Made by a program: the position numbers and the translations under genes. From the NCBI GenBank assembly GCA_039545355.1, contig BCJJ01000003.1:2067092-2131091 (forward strand): a stretch of 64,000 nt of DNA, read 5' to 3'. Of this stretch, positions 48,361 to 59,555 are shown in pieces. The DNA is from Trichosporon coremiiforme (Eukaryota; Basidiomycota; Tremellomycetes; Trichosporonales; Trichosporonaceae). Every line of letters starts with the position of its first letter. Position 1 is the first letter of the stretch. The notes below the pieces were generated by a model. It made no database searches. It was given only the letters and a program-made list of their open reading frames with translations, and was not told the origin of the DNA.

Positions 48361-49745
48361 ATGGCCTTGCCCCATCCTCCTGTAATCCATTCAACTCACA
48401 CCCAAGCTTCCCACCTCATGCAGCCCGGTCAACCCGGCCCGTCGGGAATGCCCATCCCTATGGCGCAATACACCCAGACTCCTTACGCTCAAGTCGTCCG
48501 ACCCCAGGGAATGGGCGTCGTCGGTTTGAGCCAGACTCATGCTCAACAGATTCAGCAGCAGCAGGCGGCGCAGGCGCAGGTCCAGCAGCACCAAATGCTG
48601 CAGCGGCATCAGCTCCACCAGCAGGCCATGGCCGCGCACCAGGTCCAGCAAGCTCAGACGGCAGCCGCTGCTCAACAGCAGCAGCTTCAGCAGCAGCAAC
48701 AGCAGCGTATGGCTCAAGCCGCTGCCGCCGTCCAGGCGCAGAACGCCGCCGCCGGACACCACGTTACCCCTTCTCCTCACCTTCAACACCAGACCTTCCC
48801 TGGCGCGACCGCTGCGGGCGGCGTGCAACCTCAGCAATACGCCGGACATCCTCCACAGGCGGCTGCCATGGCCATGGCCGCTCGTCCAGGCGTTCAGCAG
48901 ATGCGACCTCCGGGAGCGGCTCCCGGCGTGCGACCAGGACAGCTTCAGCACGGCTTCCAGCAGCATCCGGGAATGCAGGCCGCCCAACAGGCTCAACAAC
49001 ATCCTCCTCATGCCCCTGGAACGACACCTGTGATGCGCCCATCGCCGCAGCAGACAGCGACCCCTGGGCAGATTATGCCGACAGCCGGTGCCCAGCACCA
49101 ACAACCGACGGCGATGGAGCACCAGATGACGGGTCAAGGGTTCGACATGAGCCGAGTCGGATCGGTGCAATCGCAGATCGGCGGCCAGCCGATCCGCGAT
49201 GCCGATGCCCTGCTTCGACCTTACATCCACGAGTACCTCATGAAGAACGAGTTGACATCAACAGCAGCTCAGCTTCGGACCGAGGGTGGACTAGGCGAGC
49301 AGCCCCCGCTACCGATCCAGGTTCAGAAGGGCGTCCTGTCAGAGTGAGTACACTAGCTGAGTTCTAGGCGCGAAGGTTATTTCACCGATTGGGATTGCTG
49401 ACAGTGCACAGACTTTGGGCTGCGTTCTGGGACATTGTCACCGCTGGCAAGGGGCCACAAGCGCTGAACAACCACCAGGCATACGTCGAAGGTATTAACC
49501 GCCTGCGAAGCCTACGACAGTCAATACCGGGTCCGAGCGGAACGCCTCAGCAGCAGCCCGCGCAGTTCCAAGCCGGAACGCCCAGCGCTGCTCCCGGACG
49601 CCCTATTTCCAGCCAGCAGTTCATGGAGATGAGGCAAGCTCAGCAGGCTCAGCAGCAGCCGCAGCAGCCGAATCAACAGCAACAGCAGGCTCAGCAGCAA
49701 CAGCAGCAGCAGGCTCAGCAGCAGCAACAGCAGCAGGCTCAGCAA

Positions 49746-49776
<31 letters not shown>

Positions 49777-51813
49777 AGCAGCATCAGCAACAGCAACAGC
49801 AGTCGCAGCAGACGCCGCAGCAACAAGCTCAGCAGGCCCAGCAGCAGCAGCAACAGCAGCAGCACGCTCAGCACGCTCAAGCTCAAGCTCAAGCGTTCGC
49901 TCACGCTCAGGCTCAAGCTCAGCAGCAGCATGCTTTGCAGCAACAGCGACAGCAGCAACAGCAGGCTCAACAGGCTCAGCACGCGCAGCAGGTTGCTCAG
50001 CAGCAGGCCGCCCAGCGCTTCGGACAAGCAGCCGCGGGTGGTTCGCCGGCGCAGAGGCCAGCTGTTCCGGGACAACACGTCTTCGGCACCCCGCAACCCG
50101 CTCACATGGTCATGCCGGGTGGTGCACCGAACCATGCGTCGCCGATGGCTCCCTCGCCTCGCATGACACCTCAACACCCGAACGTCATGCCGTCGCCTCA
50201 TCAGAAGCACGTGCGACCGCCAGTACCGATCAACGGGCCTACGCCGACAGGCACGCCGACGATGGTTCCTGGCATGCCTCAGCAGCATCAAGGGATGCAG
50301 CCTGGTCAGCCGGGGTTTATGCAAGCGGGAACGCCTCAGCCCGGCGCTAGTCCTGCGACTCCCATGACGCCTGCGACCATGCACAACAATCACAACATGC
50401 TGCAGAACCAAACGCAGGCAATCCAAAACCGGGCACAGGTTCTGCAGTCCGAACAGCAACAGGCTCAGCAGCAGGCGCAGCAGCAGCCGCACGTGGTTGC
50501 CCAGCACCAGCATGCTCAGGCTCTCGCTGCTCAGCACCAGCAGATGATGCAACAACACCAGCAGATGCAGAACAACGCCAACCCCGCTCTGCAGCGGCAG
50601 CACCAGATCCTGCAGCAGCAGGCCGTCATTCAAAACATGGGGTTCCACAACGCTCAACCGCACCTGGTGGCGCAGACTTTTCACGCCCTAGGCTTGGGTG
50701 ACCGTGACCCGTCAAAGCTCTCGGACGAGGACAAGGTGAGCACAGATTGCCAGATTCAACTGACAGGCAGCAAAAGGTCACACTGCACTATCGAGCACAG
50801 CTCGGTGAAGCTCAGCGACGACAGATGGTAGCAAGCACGAACGCCAACGGTGCGACCCCGGGAGCGCCAGGTGCATCCCCAGCAGCCACGACGCCACAGC
50901 AGTTTCAGCCGATGATGCAGCAGGCGTCGCACCCCGGGCAGCAGCGACCACCAGATGGACGAGGGAGCACGCCTCCCGATCGCAAGCGCCAACGTCGCAA
51001 CTCTGGTAGCGCGGCCGCCAGCCCTTTCATCCAGCCCCAGGTTCTGCAGGCCGGTTTTCAGCCTCAGAATCCCGGACAGCAGGGGCAGATGATGATGGGC
51101 ATGCAGATGGGACAGCGCCAGGTGTCGCTTGGAGGTACTCCCATGGAGTCGCATAGCCCGGCGCAGCAAGGCCAACAGATGCCCGGCCAGTCGCCCCGCA
51201 ACGTCTCCATCAGTGGATTGCCCGGCCAGTCGATGCAGCGGAATCAGAGCAAGAGCGGCGGCGCTGAGGGGTCGATGCTGCCCCCGCAGAGCCCCGCTCA
51301 GCTCGGAGGACGCACGCCGCAGGCTGGCAAGATGTCGATGACGCCCAAGATGCAGAATAAGGAGGAGTTGATGGTGAGTTTCTGATACCACATTTCCAAG
51401 CTGACGTTCAGGCTGGTACCCCAAAGTCGCACCGTAACTCGCCTCAGCAGAACATGGGCAACGATGGCAACCAGCAGGTCGCGCCGTCACCGAACAACAA
51501 CGGCAATGCACCGACACCAGCGAACACGAACGGCAACATGATGAATGGAGGCGTTGGCGACAACAATGTCGCGAACGGCAACAACAACAATGCCAACAAC
51601 AACGCGAACAACAACAATAACGGTGGCAACAGCAACAACAACACCACGTCGTTGTTCGGCGGCGACATCATGGGCGACACGAGTCTGTTCGGTGCCGACG
51701 GTGACCTCGACTGGGTTAGCAGCCTCGGTGGTGCTGAGGGCATCGACTTTGCGCAGTACCTTGAGAACATGGGCGAGGACAATGAGGGCGAAGTCGGCGT
51801 CGCCGGAGGATGA
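48361..51813 (+). CDS. LisH-domain, poly-Q transcriptional regulator (Flo8/SSBP type)
   Basis: Four exons, 48361..49343, 49412..50735, 50777..51373 and 51412..51813, give 1101 aa. The N-terminal third is Gln/Ala/Pro-rich. A LisH domain spans about residues 281-315 (ADALLRPYIHEYLMKNELTS, then TAAQLRTEG). It is followed across the first intron by the partner block VLSELWAAFWDIVTAGKG, the combination seen in SSBP/LUFS and Flo8 proteins. Residues about 404-527 are nearly pure Gln with interspersed Ala/His. After a Pro/Met/Gln-rich middle, the C-terminus is Asn-rich (about 995-1049) and ends in an acidic, aromatic segment (SLFGADGDLDWVSSL, IDFAQYLENM) like an activation domain. In fungi, Flo8-type regulators act downstream of PKA in filamentation and adhesion; that role here is inferred. 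The start follows a likely 5'-UTR intron. Confidence 0.85.
49671..50000. repeat. CAG/CAA tract encoding poly-Gln
   Basis: About 330 nt of mixed CAG and CAA codons with scattered GCT (Ala) and CAC/CAT (His). On the other strand it gives an artefactual poly-Leu frame. Confidence 0.9.
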
Positions 51814-52414
51814 AGCGGACACCCTTGAGTCGGACGTTGCCTCGGGGCACGCGATCTGCTGCGCTGTGTCTGTTTGGTTCTCGGGTTGTTTGTATCGCCG
51901 GCAGAAGCGTCAGAGGACGTACCGACTAGTCCTGTTCTGTCCACCTCGTCTCCTTATTCTTTCATTTCTTTGTCTTTTTTCTTCTTTCCTTTTCTCTCTC
52001 CATTATATATATCTCTCTATCGCTAAGTATCGTGTCTCTCGTATGATTCAAGTGCCTCCCGTCACGCGCACGCAACGCCGCAACCAAACAGTTTCCTCAC
52101 ACATTTCCTCTTTCATACTCTTTCTACATAATGCTTACTACTTGGGGCCGCTATACCCATACAGGCTGGAATAGTATGCAATTGCACTGGCATTGGACTC
52201 TCGTGGTTGCACGGCCAGACGTGTCTGGAGAAGATCGCTGCATTGTCTGGATCGGGTTCTCGACCGCCAACGCCGATCACGTGTTTGGCTCTTATCAGCC
52301 AAATGTCTGAGGTCATTGCCGAATCTTGAGAGCGTAAGCCACTCTACTTCTTCACACACGGAAACTCCATTGTCCTCGTCCCTCGACGATCGCTGCAGCG
52401 GCGCACGACGCACG
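51814..52414. other. Spacer between LisH gene and transporter
   Basis: A T-rich 3' UTR-like part (51950-52030, with a short TA run) is followed by the transporter promoter. No gene was found. Confidence 0.5.
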
Positions 52415-54892
52415 ATGTCCGACATTACGGCGCGAAGCATTGTCACCCTTGTCGTGTTCTTCGTCGTCAGTGAGTTCTCTTCCAACTTCCGCCACTGCCC
52501 ACCGAGTTTCACACCACCTCCACCCTCCAACTTCTCACCCAGCGCCGCCGAATGCCCCCGGTACATGCTTCTCCGTATTACACTTACCTTCGAGAGCCCT
52601 ACTGGAGAGAGAAACTGACGCCCAGACGCGCTCGTGATTTGGCCGATCAAGATCCCAATCCCGCGCGTGCTCGGCGTGGGCTACCGGCGTTTGGTTGACG
52701 GGATAGAACACCTGCTCGGATTCGGCCCCCTCGACCACGAAGGGCCAATATGGGGCGGGAACTCGGACGGCACGCGGCAGAACACCGTCAGTGAGACAGG
52801 TGTCACGGACGGTCATGGTGTTCACGCCTCTGATGCTGCTTCTAACGTACCCAACGATCCCAACGATCCCGGCGTTGCTCCAGCACCGAGCGAGGTGACG
52901 ACGGCCGTGAACGGGAGCAGCAGCACGGCCGACGCAGACACGACCAACAAGCAGAAGAAGCGGATACGGGATAAAGAGCGAGGCATTCCGAGACACTTCA
53001 AGCTCGGCCTCGTCACTGCGCCGCCGGCTGGGGTGTTGCTGCTGCTTGCAAGCACGTGCATCACCGGCCGCACTGTGCGTGAGGGCATTGTGGCTGAGCC
53101 CATCAGGCCGTTCGACGTCATGATCCTGTTCCTGTCTTTTGCGTATATTGCGCTCTCACTGGATCAGGTGGGACTGCTCCGGTACTTGGCTTTTTTGGTG
53201 GCTAAGAAGGCAACGGACCACAGCGCGGCTGTCGAGACGCCTGGTCCTACGCCTGGCCCGACTCCGGGACCAAGCGGGAGGGCGACGCCGACAGGTACGA
53301 GCGATGCTCAGCCCACAGTGACAGTAACAGCCCCGGGCGAGGTAGCGGCAGGACGCCGGGAGAAGGGCAAATCCGCACAACCCGTCTTCGCGGCCCTGTA
53401 CGGGCTGTTCATCTTCATCTCCGCCGTGGCAGGCAACGACCCCATCGTGCTGAGTGGCACGCCCTTCGTGGCCTACTTTTCGCGCACGTCAGGCTCCCCC
53501 GCCGAGCCCTACGCATTCATGGAGATCTACGCCGCGAACCTGGCCAGCGCCATCCTCGTCTCGTCCAACCCGACCAACCTCGTGCTCAGCGCCGCTTTCG
53601 GGCTCAGTTTCCTCCAATACTCGGCCTGGATGGTGCTGCCTACCCTCGCTGCTGCGGTCGTCTTGTACCCCGTCATTGCGACGCAATATCGGACCCAGCT
53701 GAGACGGCCGATTCGCCCGCCAGACGTGGATCCGAGGAGCGCGCTCGTCGATCCCGCTGGTGCCGTGTGGGCCAGCGTCGTGTTCATCCTCGCTGTCGTT
53801 GTTCTCGTCGTGCTCAGCGCAACGGGACAATTGCACGGCGCCGCGGGCGTGTGGAGCGTCGCTGCGCCTGCTGCCGTTCTCGTGGCGATGCGGGATATGT
53901 GGCACGACTGGCGGCATCGCGGGCAGAAAGGCAAGGATATCGAGCTGGATAGTCTGGAGCGGAGTGGTGAGAGGGCTGTCGGACAGCCGGGGGAGTGTGA
54001 CTGCGGCAATGGAGGAAGGAGTCTCGAGGAGGACGAGAAGGAAGACACGGAAGACGTCGACGGCGAACTTGAGTTGCACATCGTACGCCCGGTCATGAAG
54101 CCGGGGATGCGGCGACGGCTCAGCTCGAGAGTGTGTCGCTCGCGTCCTTCTCCGTCTTCCTTCGCCCCACTGGAGGCGGCCAGCGCAGTTATGCCCTCTG
54201 CGCCCTCTGCGCCCTCTGCGCCCTCCGCAGCCTCTACTGCCTTACCCACCCCGACCACAACCCCGGGTCCAGGCACGCCCATCCCCACCCCAAGCGGAAC
54301 CACTGCTGCCTCGACCTCGAGCACCGCAACCAGCTCTGGACGAGGACGACGGAGCTGGCATCCGATCCACTCCTTCCGGCGCACCTTCCCCACCGTCTCG
54401 AGCATAGTCCCCCGCCTCCCCTTCCCGCTGGTCCTCTTCGCGCTGTCCTTCTTCATCCTCGTCCGCAGCCTCGACACCTGGATTGGCATCTGGGCGCGCT
54501 GGTGGGCTATCTACGTTGCGCGCACGGGCCTCGCCGGCGCCATCTTCATGCTCGCCCTGCTCTCTGTACTCGGGAGCAACTTTTGCGGCACCAATATTGG
54601 CAGCGCTGTGTTGTGGCAGCAAGTCCTTGTTGAGTGGAAGAAGGCAGAGGGCGTTGTGGACCAGAGGATCCTGTTCGCGAGCATGCTCACGCTCGCTACG
54701 GGGTGTAATTATGGCGCGTACTCTTTCACTTTTTCTGCGAGTCTCGCGGGATTGCTGTGGAAAGATCTCCTCTTTGCGCGCGGGATCGGTGTGCGTATTG
54801 GTCAGTTCTGTGTCAACAATCTCGTGCCTCTGTTCGTCACTATGCTCGTTAGTTGTCTCGTCATCGCAGCCGAGGTGTGCGTCATGCTCTAG
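52415..54892 (+). CDS. ArsB/CitM-superfamily membrane transporter
   Basis: Two exons, 52415..52469 and 52626..54892, give 773 aa. The first exon supplies the first membrane helix (ARSIVTLVVFFVV, continuing NALVIWPIKIPIP after splicing). About ten further hydrophobic segments follow, for example LVTAPPAGVLLLLAST, FDVMILFLSFAYIALSLDQV and AALYGLFIFISAVAGNDPIV. The transport core shows NDPIVLSGTPFVAYF, then IYAANLASAILVSSNPTNLV, and near the C-terminus NFCGTNIGSAVLWQQVLVEW. These two N-P/G repeats are typical of the ion transporter (arsenite, citrate, Na/H) superfamily. A long cytosolic loop of about 180 residues, rich in Ser/Pro/Ala, separates the halves. Substrate cannot be told from sequence. 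The unspliced frame starts at a GTG, so the short first exon is needed for a proper start. Confidence 0.82.
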
Positions 54893-54953
54893 ATTAGACT
54901 GGGTTTCCTAGTTCATACTCTCGGTGTACAGGTACCCAATTGTACATTATGCA

Positions 54954-57900
54954 TCACTTGCTAGCCATGTACTGCTGGTATGCGCTGTCGAGGTCCGCAT
55001 CGGAGACGGCAAACTTCTTAGGCGTGGTCGTCCTGGTCGACTTGCGCGTGCGGCGCTGTGCGGTGTTGGCCGAGACGACATCGTCCTCGAGCCCATCGGT
55101 GCGCGGCTGCGAGTCGAGCCAGAAACGGGCCGCGCGGCTGTGGCTGCTCGCCTGTGCTTCGAGGAAGCGCTGGTGGTCAACAGAGCGGATGTCCTTGAAG
55201 ATGGCGACGGGCGGTCCTACGTCCTCGACGCGGGACAGGGGGCCGAATCGGCTCGTGCCGAGCGTGACACCCGTGTCGAGGAGTTGCTTGATGTCGAGCG
55301 ACTCTCCAGGCGGAATGGCCTCGGCACTGCTCGGCGTCACGCACGGCATGTCCGTCTCCTTGCGGAGGATGTGGTCGATGTCGACGGCGGAGAAGAAGGC
55401 AATGCCCTGCGGCATGTCGTCGAGCCCGAGGTTGTAGCAGAACAGAGCGCGCGTCCATGCGTTGGCGATCTGGAGCGCGAGCGCGGTGCGCAGCTTGTCC
55501 TCCTCTGCCGCGAGGTAGCGGACCTCGTCGTGGACGCTGATCAGGTAGCGTGCCTTGATGTCGTACTTCTTCGTGAGGTACTCCATCGACGTGATCAGGA
55601 GGTGCAGGTAATCGACGCCCGAGCTCTGCACGACCCAGTTGATGCGCGAGGGCAGATACGAATGACCAGCGTCCAGGAAGGACTTGCGCAGTGCACGCGT
55701 CACGCCGCATCCAAGCGCTGGCGTCGTCGGGCGGTCCATAAGCGCGATCGCTTCTAGCGTGTTGAACAGATATGACTCGCTGCCGCCGTGCCAGAGGTAC
55801 TGGCTCGCAGCCGGGCCACGCCCCTTGCTGCGGAAAGTCTTTGCACCCTTCGTCTGCTTGTAAAGGTTTGTCGCGAGCTCATCGGCCGCCTCCTTCGTGA
55901 GCTTGCCGTCACCTTGCAGAAGCAGCTGGATCGCGTGTGGCTTGCCCGCACCGTAGATACGACTGTAGTTGAAGACCTTGGCGGCGTCGCGGGAGATGTT
56001 CAGGATGCTCGCCGTCTTCGAGTGCAGGTCGGTGCCGGCGCCCTTGGTACCCTCCAGCGTCATCCACCCGATTGCCGTGGCGCCGTGCATCCCAAACTGC
56101 GAGTCACCCATGACACTGGAGATCCACAGCTCCTCGGAATCTACATCCGCACCAACGATGGCGTAGCCAGGAGGCGCTTTCACAAGCGACTTGAGCTCCG
56201 AACCGACGCGGTTCTTCTTGGCGTTCGAGGCAGTGAGCCATGTTGCCTCAACTGCACGGCGTGTGACGGTGCCCATGGTGATGACCTGGGGGAGGATCAT
56301 GCCGCGATCGCTGTCCTGGTCGTACACCACGAACTGGTTCATGATGCGCTCGCGGGACGAGATCCAGTATGAGCAGAGAGCGTTCATGTTCGTTGCGGCT
56401 TTGGCGGCACTGGCGAGTTGCTTGTCCTCGTCATCCGCAAGAGCTGAAGACAGCTCGCCAGACTCGACAGCCTTCAGGAACGACTTGGACAGCGGGTTGC
56501 CGACATTGTTCCCTTCACCGTCCTTGTGAGGAAGCTGGAAGAACGCGTAGTCCCTCTGCGCCATCTCCAGCAGTCGCTCGTCTCCTTCGATGGGGAAGAA
56601 GTTCACAGCCTTCTTCTCCGCAAGCGCCGAGTGCTTGTCTTGCGACAAGTCAGCTTTCGGAACGCGGTAAAGCCACTTGAACTCCTTGCTGTACACCAGA
56701 GGATATCCGTGCCACTGCATGCGAAGCAGAAGCGGGGCCACGCTTTTGCGCATGGTGAGATCCAACTCCCCACGAACAAACTTCTTGTTGCTCTCCGGGA
56801 CAGTCAGCTCCCAGTACCACTTCGGCCAAGTGCCATGGGGATACTTTTCGGCCTCAGTCTTTTTGGTCGAGGACTTGGCCCTGCGCTTTGGGGTTCCAGA
56901 GGTAGTCCAGTCGAGCTGCGCCGTCCACTGATCGACGTCGCCCTTTTCGAGGGTTTCCTCGGCTAGCTTTTGGAGTCCTGAAAGTAGGGACTTCGACGGC
57001 GAAGGTGAAGTCAGGAGAGTCAACGCTGCCGGGTACGGGCTGGTCAGAACCTCGCTCTTGACATCCTTAGCAGCCGGTTTGCCCGTGAGCTTGCTACGTC
57101 GCGATGTCAACTTGCCGTTCGACGGGACGCGGAAGAACGCCGAGTCCTCCAGCATGGGCTCCAAATGCGCGTCTCGGGGGCCAAGCTCAAGGGGCATACC
57201 GTGCTCATCGACGAGCCCGGAGACGTCGTCAAGAGGAGCCCGGAAGCACCACCAGTGCTCGTTCAAATAGTACACGGGGTAACCCTTGTACTTCAACTTC
57301 AGCAGAAGCGGCAGGATGTTACGCTCCGACTGATTGCTCAGCAGAGCATCCGGAGTCTCAGTGACCAGTGTGTACCATGCCGGTTTGACATCGCTCGGTT
57401 CGGATGGGGACTCGATGGCAGTCGGTGCGGCGTCGGAGGTGCCGTCAGCCCATCGCGCTTTCTTCGGAGTCCAGTCCAGCTGAGAAGACCACGGGTCTTG
57501 ATCGTTGGGTCCCTCGCGTTTCAGCCGATCCGCCAGAGTCCTGAGAGCTTGCCGCACCTCGGTGCGAAGCTTAATGTACATCGACTCGGCATTCCTGAGG
57601 TACTTCTCCCAGTTGCGATCAACTGGGAGGAAGGCGCTACCCATAGCAAGAACACCTGCGAACGTCGCTGGATGCGGGCAGCTGTTCATGAACAAGGGCA
57701 GGACCACCTTGTACACATCGTGGGTGATCTGCACGTCCTTCGCACAGTATCGCAGCAGCTTGTCCAACTCTGGACGCAGCTGCGAGGCGTGGCGGATGTC
57801 TTCGTCCCCGAAGCGATCGCGTGCCGTTTTGTCCACCTTGACCCCACAGTGGAGGCGGGCAACCTCGGCGAGGGAGTTGACGGCGGTGGTGTCCTCCCAG

Positions 57901-59346
57901 GTTTGGATGTCGATGGCGGGATCGTCGTTCATGTTCGCCGAGAACTCTGCTAAACTCTCCCTAAGAAGATCGTCGTTCTCAGACACCTCTTGAAGGTACT
58001 CCAAAGTCTCATCGCGCTGCTGAGCCTTCGTCTCCTTGTTCTTCCGATATTTCATCCAAGCGGGGCGCTGGACGGACGTAATGCCTCGAGTGGCGACGTG
58101 TAGGCTGAGCGTGTCCAGCCAGCGTGTGGGGGTGAGATCGAGCGAGTACTCATCCGCCACTCGGCCACGGTCGTAGCTGACGTTGTGACCGACAACGATG
58201 GTAGGTTGCTTGCTGTCTCCAAACAGTGGGATCAGAGTCCTCGGGTGACATTCTGGGACGCGCCTATCCCACGGTTCGTTCGGCATTGGCTGCTCCTTCG
58301 GCGGGTCCTCGAAAATGCTCGGGCTAAGCCACGAGTACCACGCATCAGGAGACGCCGCGGTAGCCATGACCGGGTACTGGGAGAGCTTGTAAAGCGTTTC
58401 CACGTCGAAGCATACCAGCCTCTCGCCCTTCAGGTCGTCAACCTGCTTCACGCTTCCATCACGGCCATACCTCGTCCACCCCGGCACATGTGCCCAGCGC
58501 TCGGGCATTGGAGGGAGTTCAGCCCTGGCAAACTCTCGCGTCATAGACATGTACGGCTCAGCCGCGTAGTGACCAAGAGCATGGAAGTGCGAACGGATGT
58601 TGTCGCCCTCCAGTGGAGGAAGGGGAAGGTTGATCTCTGGCATGACTCCTGCTCCTTCCGGAGACAGCCCATTCTGGCCGAGATGCGACCTCGAGATGTT
58701 CAGCAGTGCGGGCGGAGGCCGAGGTAACGGCTCGCCGGGAAATATCTGCCTGTGAAGATCTCCAGACAAGAGTTGCACTCCAACAGCGTTCTTCCGCGGT
58801 CCGGCGGAGCCTGGGGATTAGCAAAGCCGGGTGCATGGACTCACGCTTGGACGCAGGCACGGACTCTGCCGAACACATGACATCGAGCAGCCTTGGGGGC
58901 CGCCGCGAGCCAGGCTGCAGACCATCGATAGAGGCTTGGTCGGACTCTACCTCGACGGCCTTCTCCTTGCCTTTCCGGCTTGGCGCTTGCGGCACATCCG
59001 CGGCGCCGATTGCGGAGGCCGACGACTCCCCCAGCTTCTCATGATCAGGAGCTCGCTCAGCCTCAGCTCCGGGTTCAGGCATGAACTTGAACAGCGAGGG
59101 CAGCCTAGACTGCTGCATCGCCTTGGCTAATCTGTCAGTAGATGCCCAGCCAATTGCTATCTCACCATGGTTCAGGACCCTCTCTGTGTTGTCCTCCGCG
59201 ATCTGTAGCGCGGCTTCATAGTCGTCTCGCTCCTTGTGGCCGACTTGGCGCTGAAGAACGACACAGCGAGAGAGCGATCGAGTGCATGGACGGCGCAGAC
59301 GTGCAGGCCGCGTCAGACGGGCCACGTCGAATACGCGTGTAAGCAT
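54954..59346 (-). CDS. MIP1: Mitochondrial DNA polymerase gamma, catalytic subunit
   Basis: Two exons, 59346..58845 and 58810..54954, give 1452 aa. The Arg-rich start MLTRVFDVARLTRPARLRRP is a mitochondrial presequence. After RKNAVGVQLLSGDLH, the 3'-5' exonuclease has Exo I FDVETL, Exo II VVGHNVSYDRGR and Exo III YCAKDVQITHDVY. The family A polymerase domain shows motif A AIVGADVDSEELWISS, motif B RDAAKVFNYSRIYGAG and motif C VHDEVRY. It replicates mtDNA. The spacer between exonuclease and polymerase holds two related blocks (57100-57503 and 56490-56940), each with QLDWT, PLLL(K/R)...GYP, W..R(A/V)P and AFF..P; see findings. The protein is about 200 aa longer than yeast Mip1. A 39-nt in-frame stretch near 59130-59168 may be an additional intron. 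Confidence 0.95.
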
Positions 59347-59555
59347 GCGTTGTTGAGTTTGTTGTGAAGTCTAAGGTCGTCAAGTGACCGTCCTCATGAC
59401 CAAATCTCTGATTTCAGAGAGGTCTAAGCAGTTACAGGTGCGGACGCATTTTCGCCACTGGCCAGCCAGATGACAGACATTCCGACGTCATCGTCGTCGT
59501 GTTTTGGTCGCCGTTCGCCTCAACTTCATCCACTCCATTCACTCCTTACTTCGCC
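59347..59555. promoter_or_regulatory. Divergent promoter, MIP1 / LNP1
   Basis: These 209 bp lie between the divergent start codons of the polymerase gamma and lunapark genes and must contain both promoters. A palindromic gacgtc lies at about 59480. Confidence 0.55.

Noticed and set aside
49521..50684. 387-aa minus-strand frame rich in Leu
   Set aside because: It is the reverse reading of the CAG/CAA poly-Gln tract and not a membrane protein gene.
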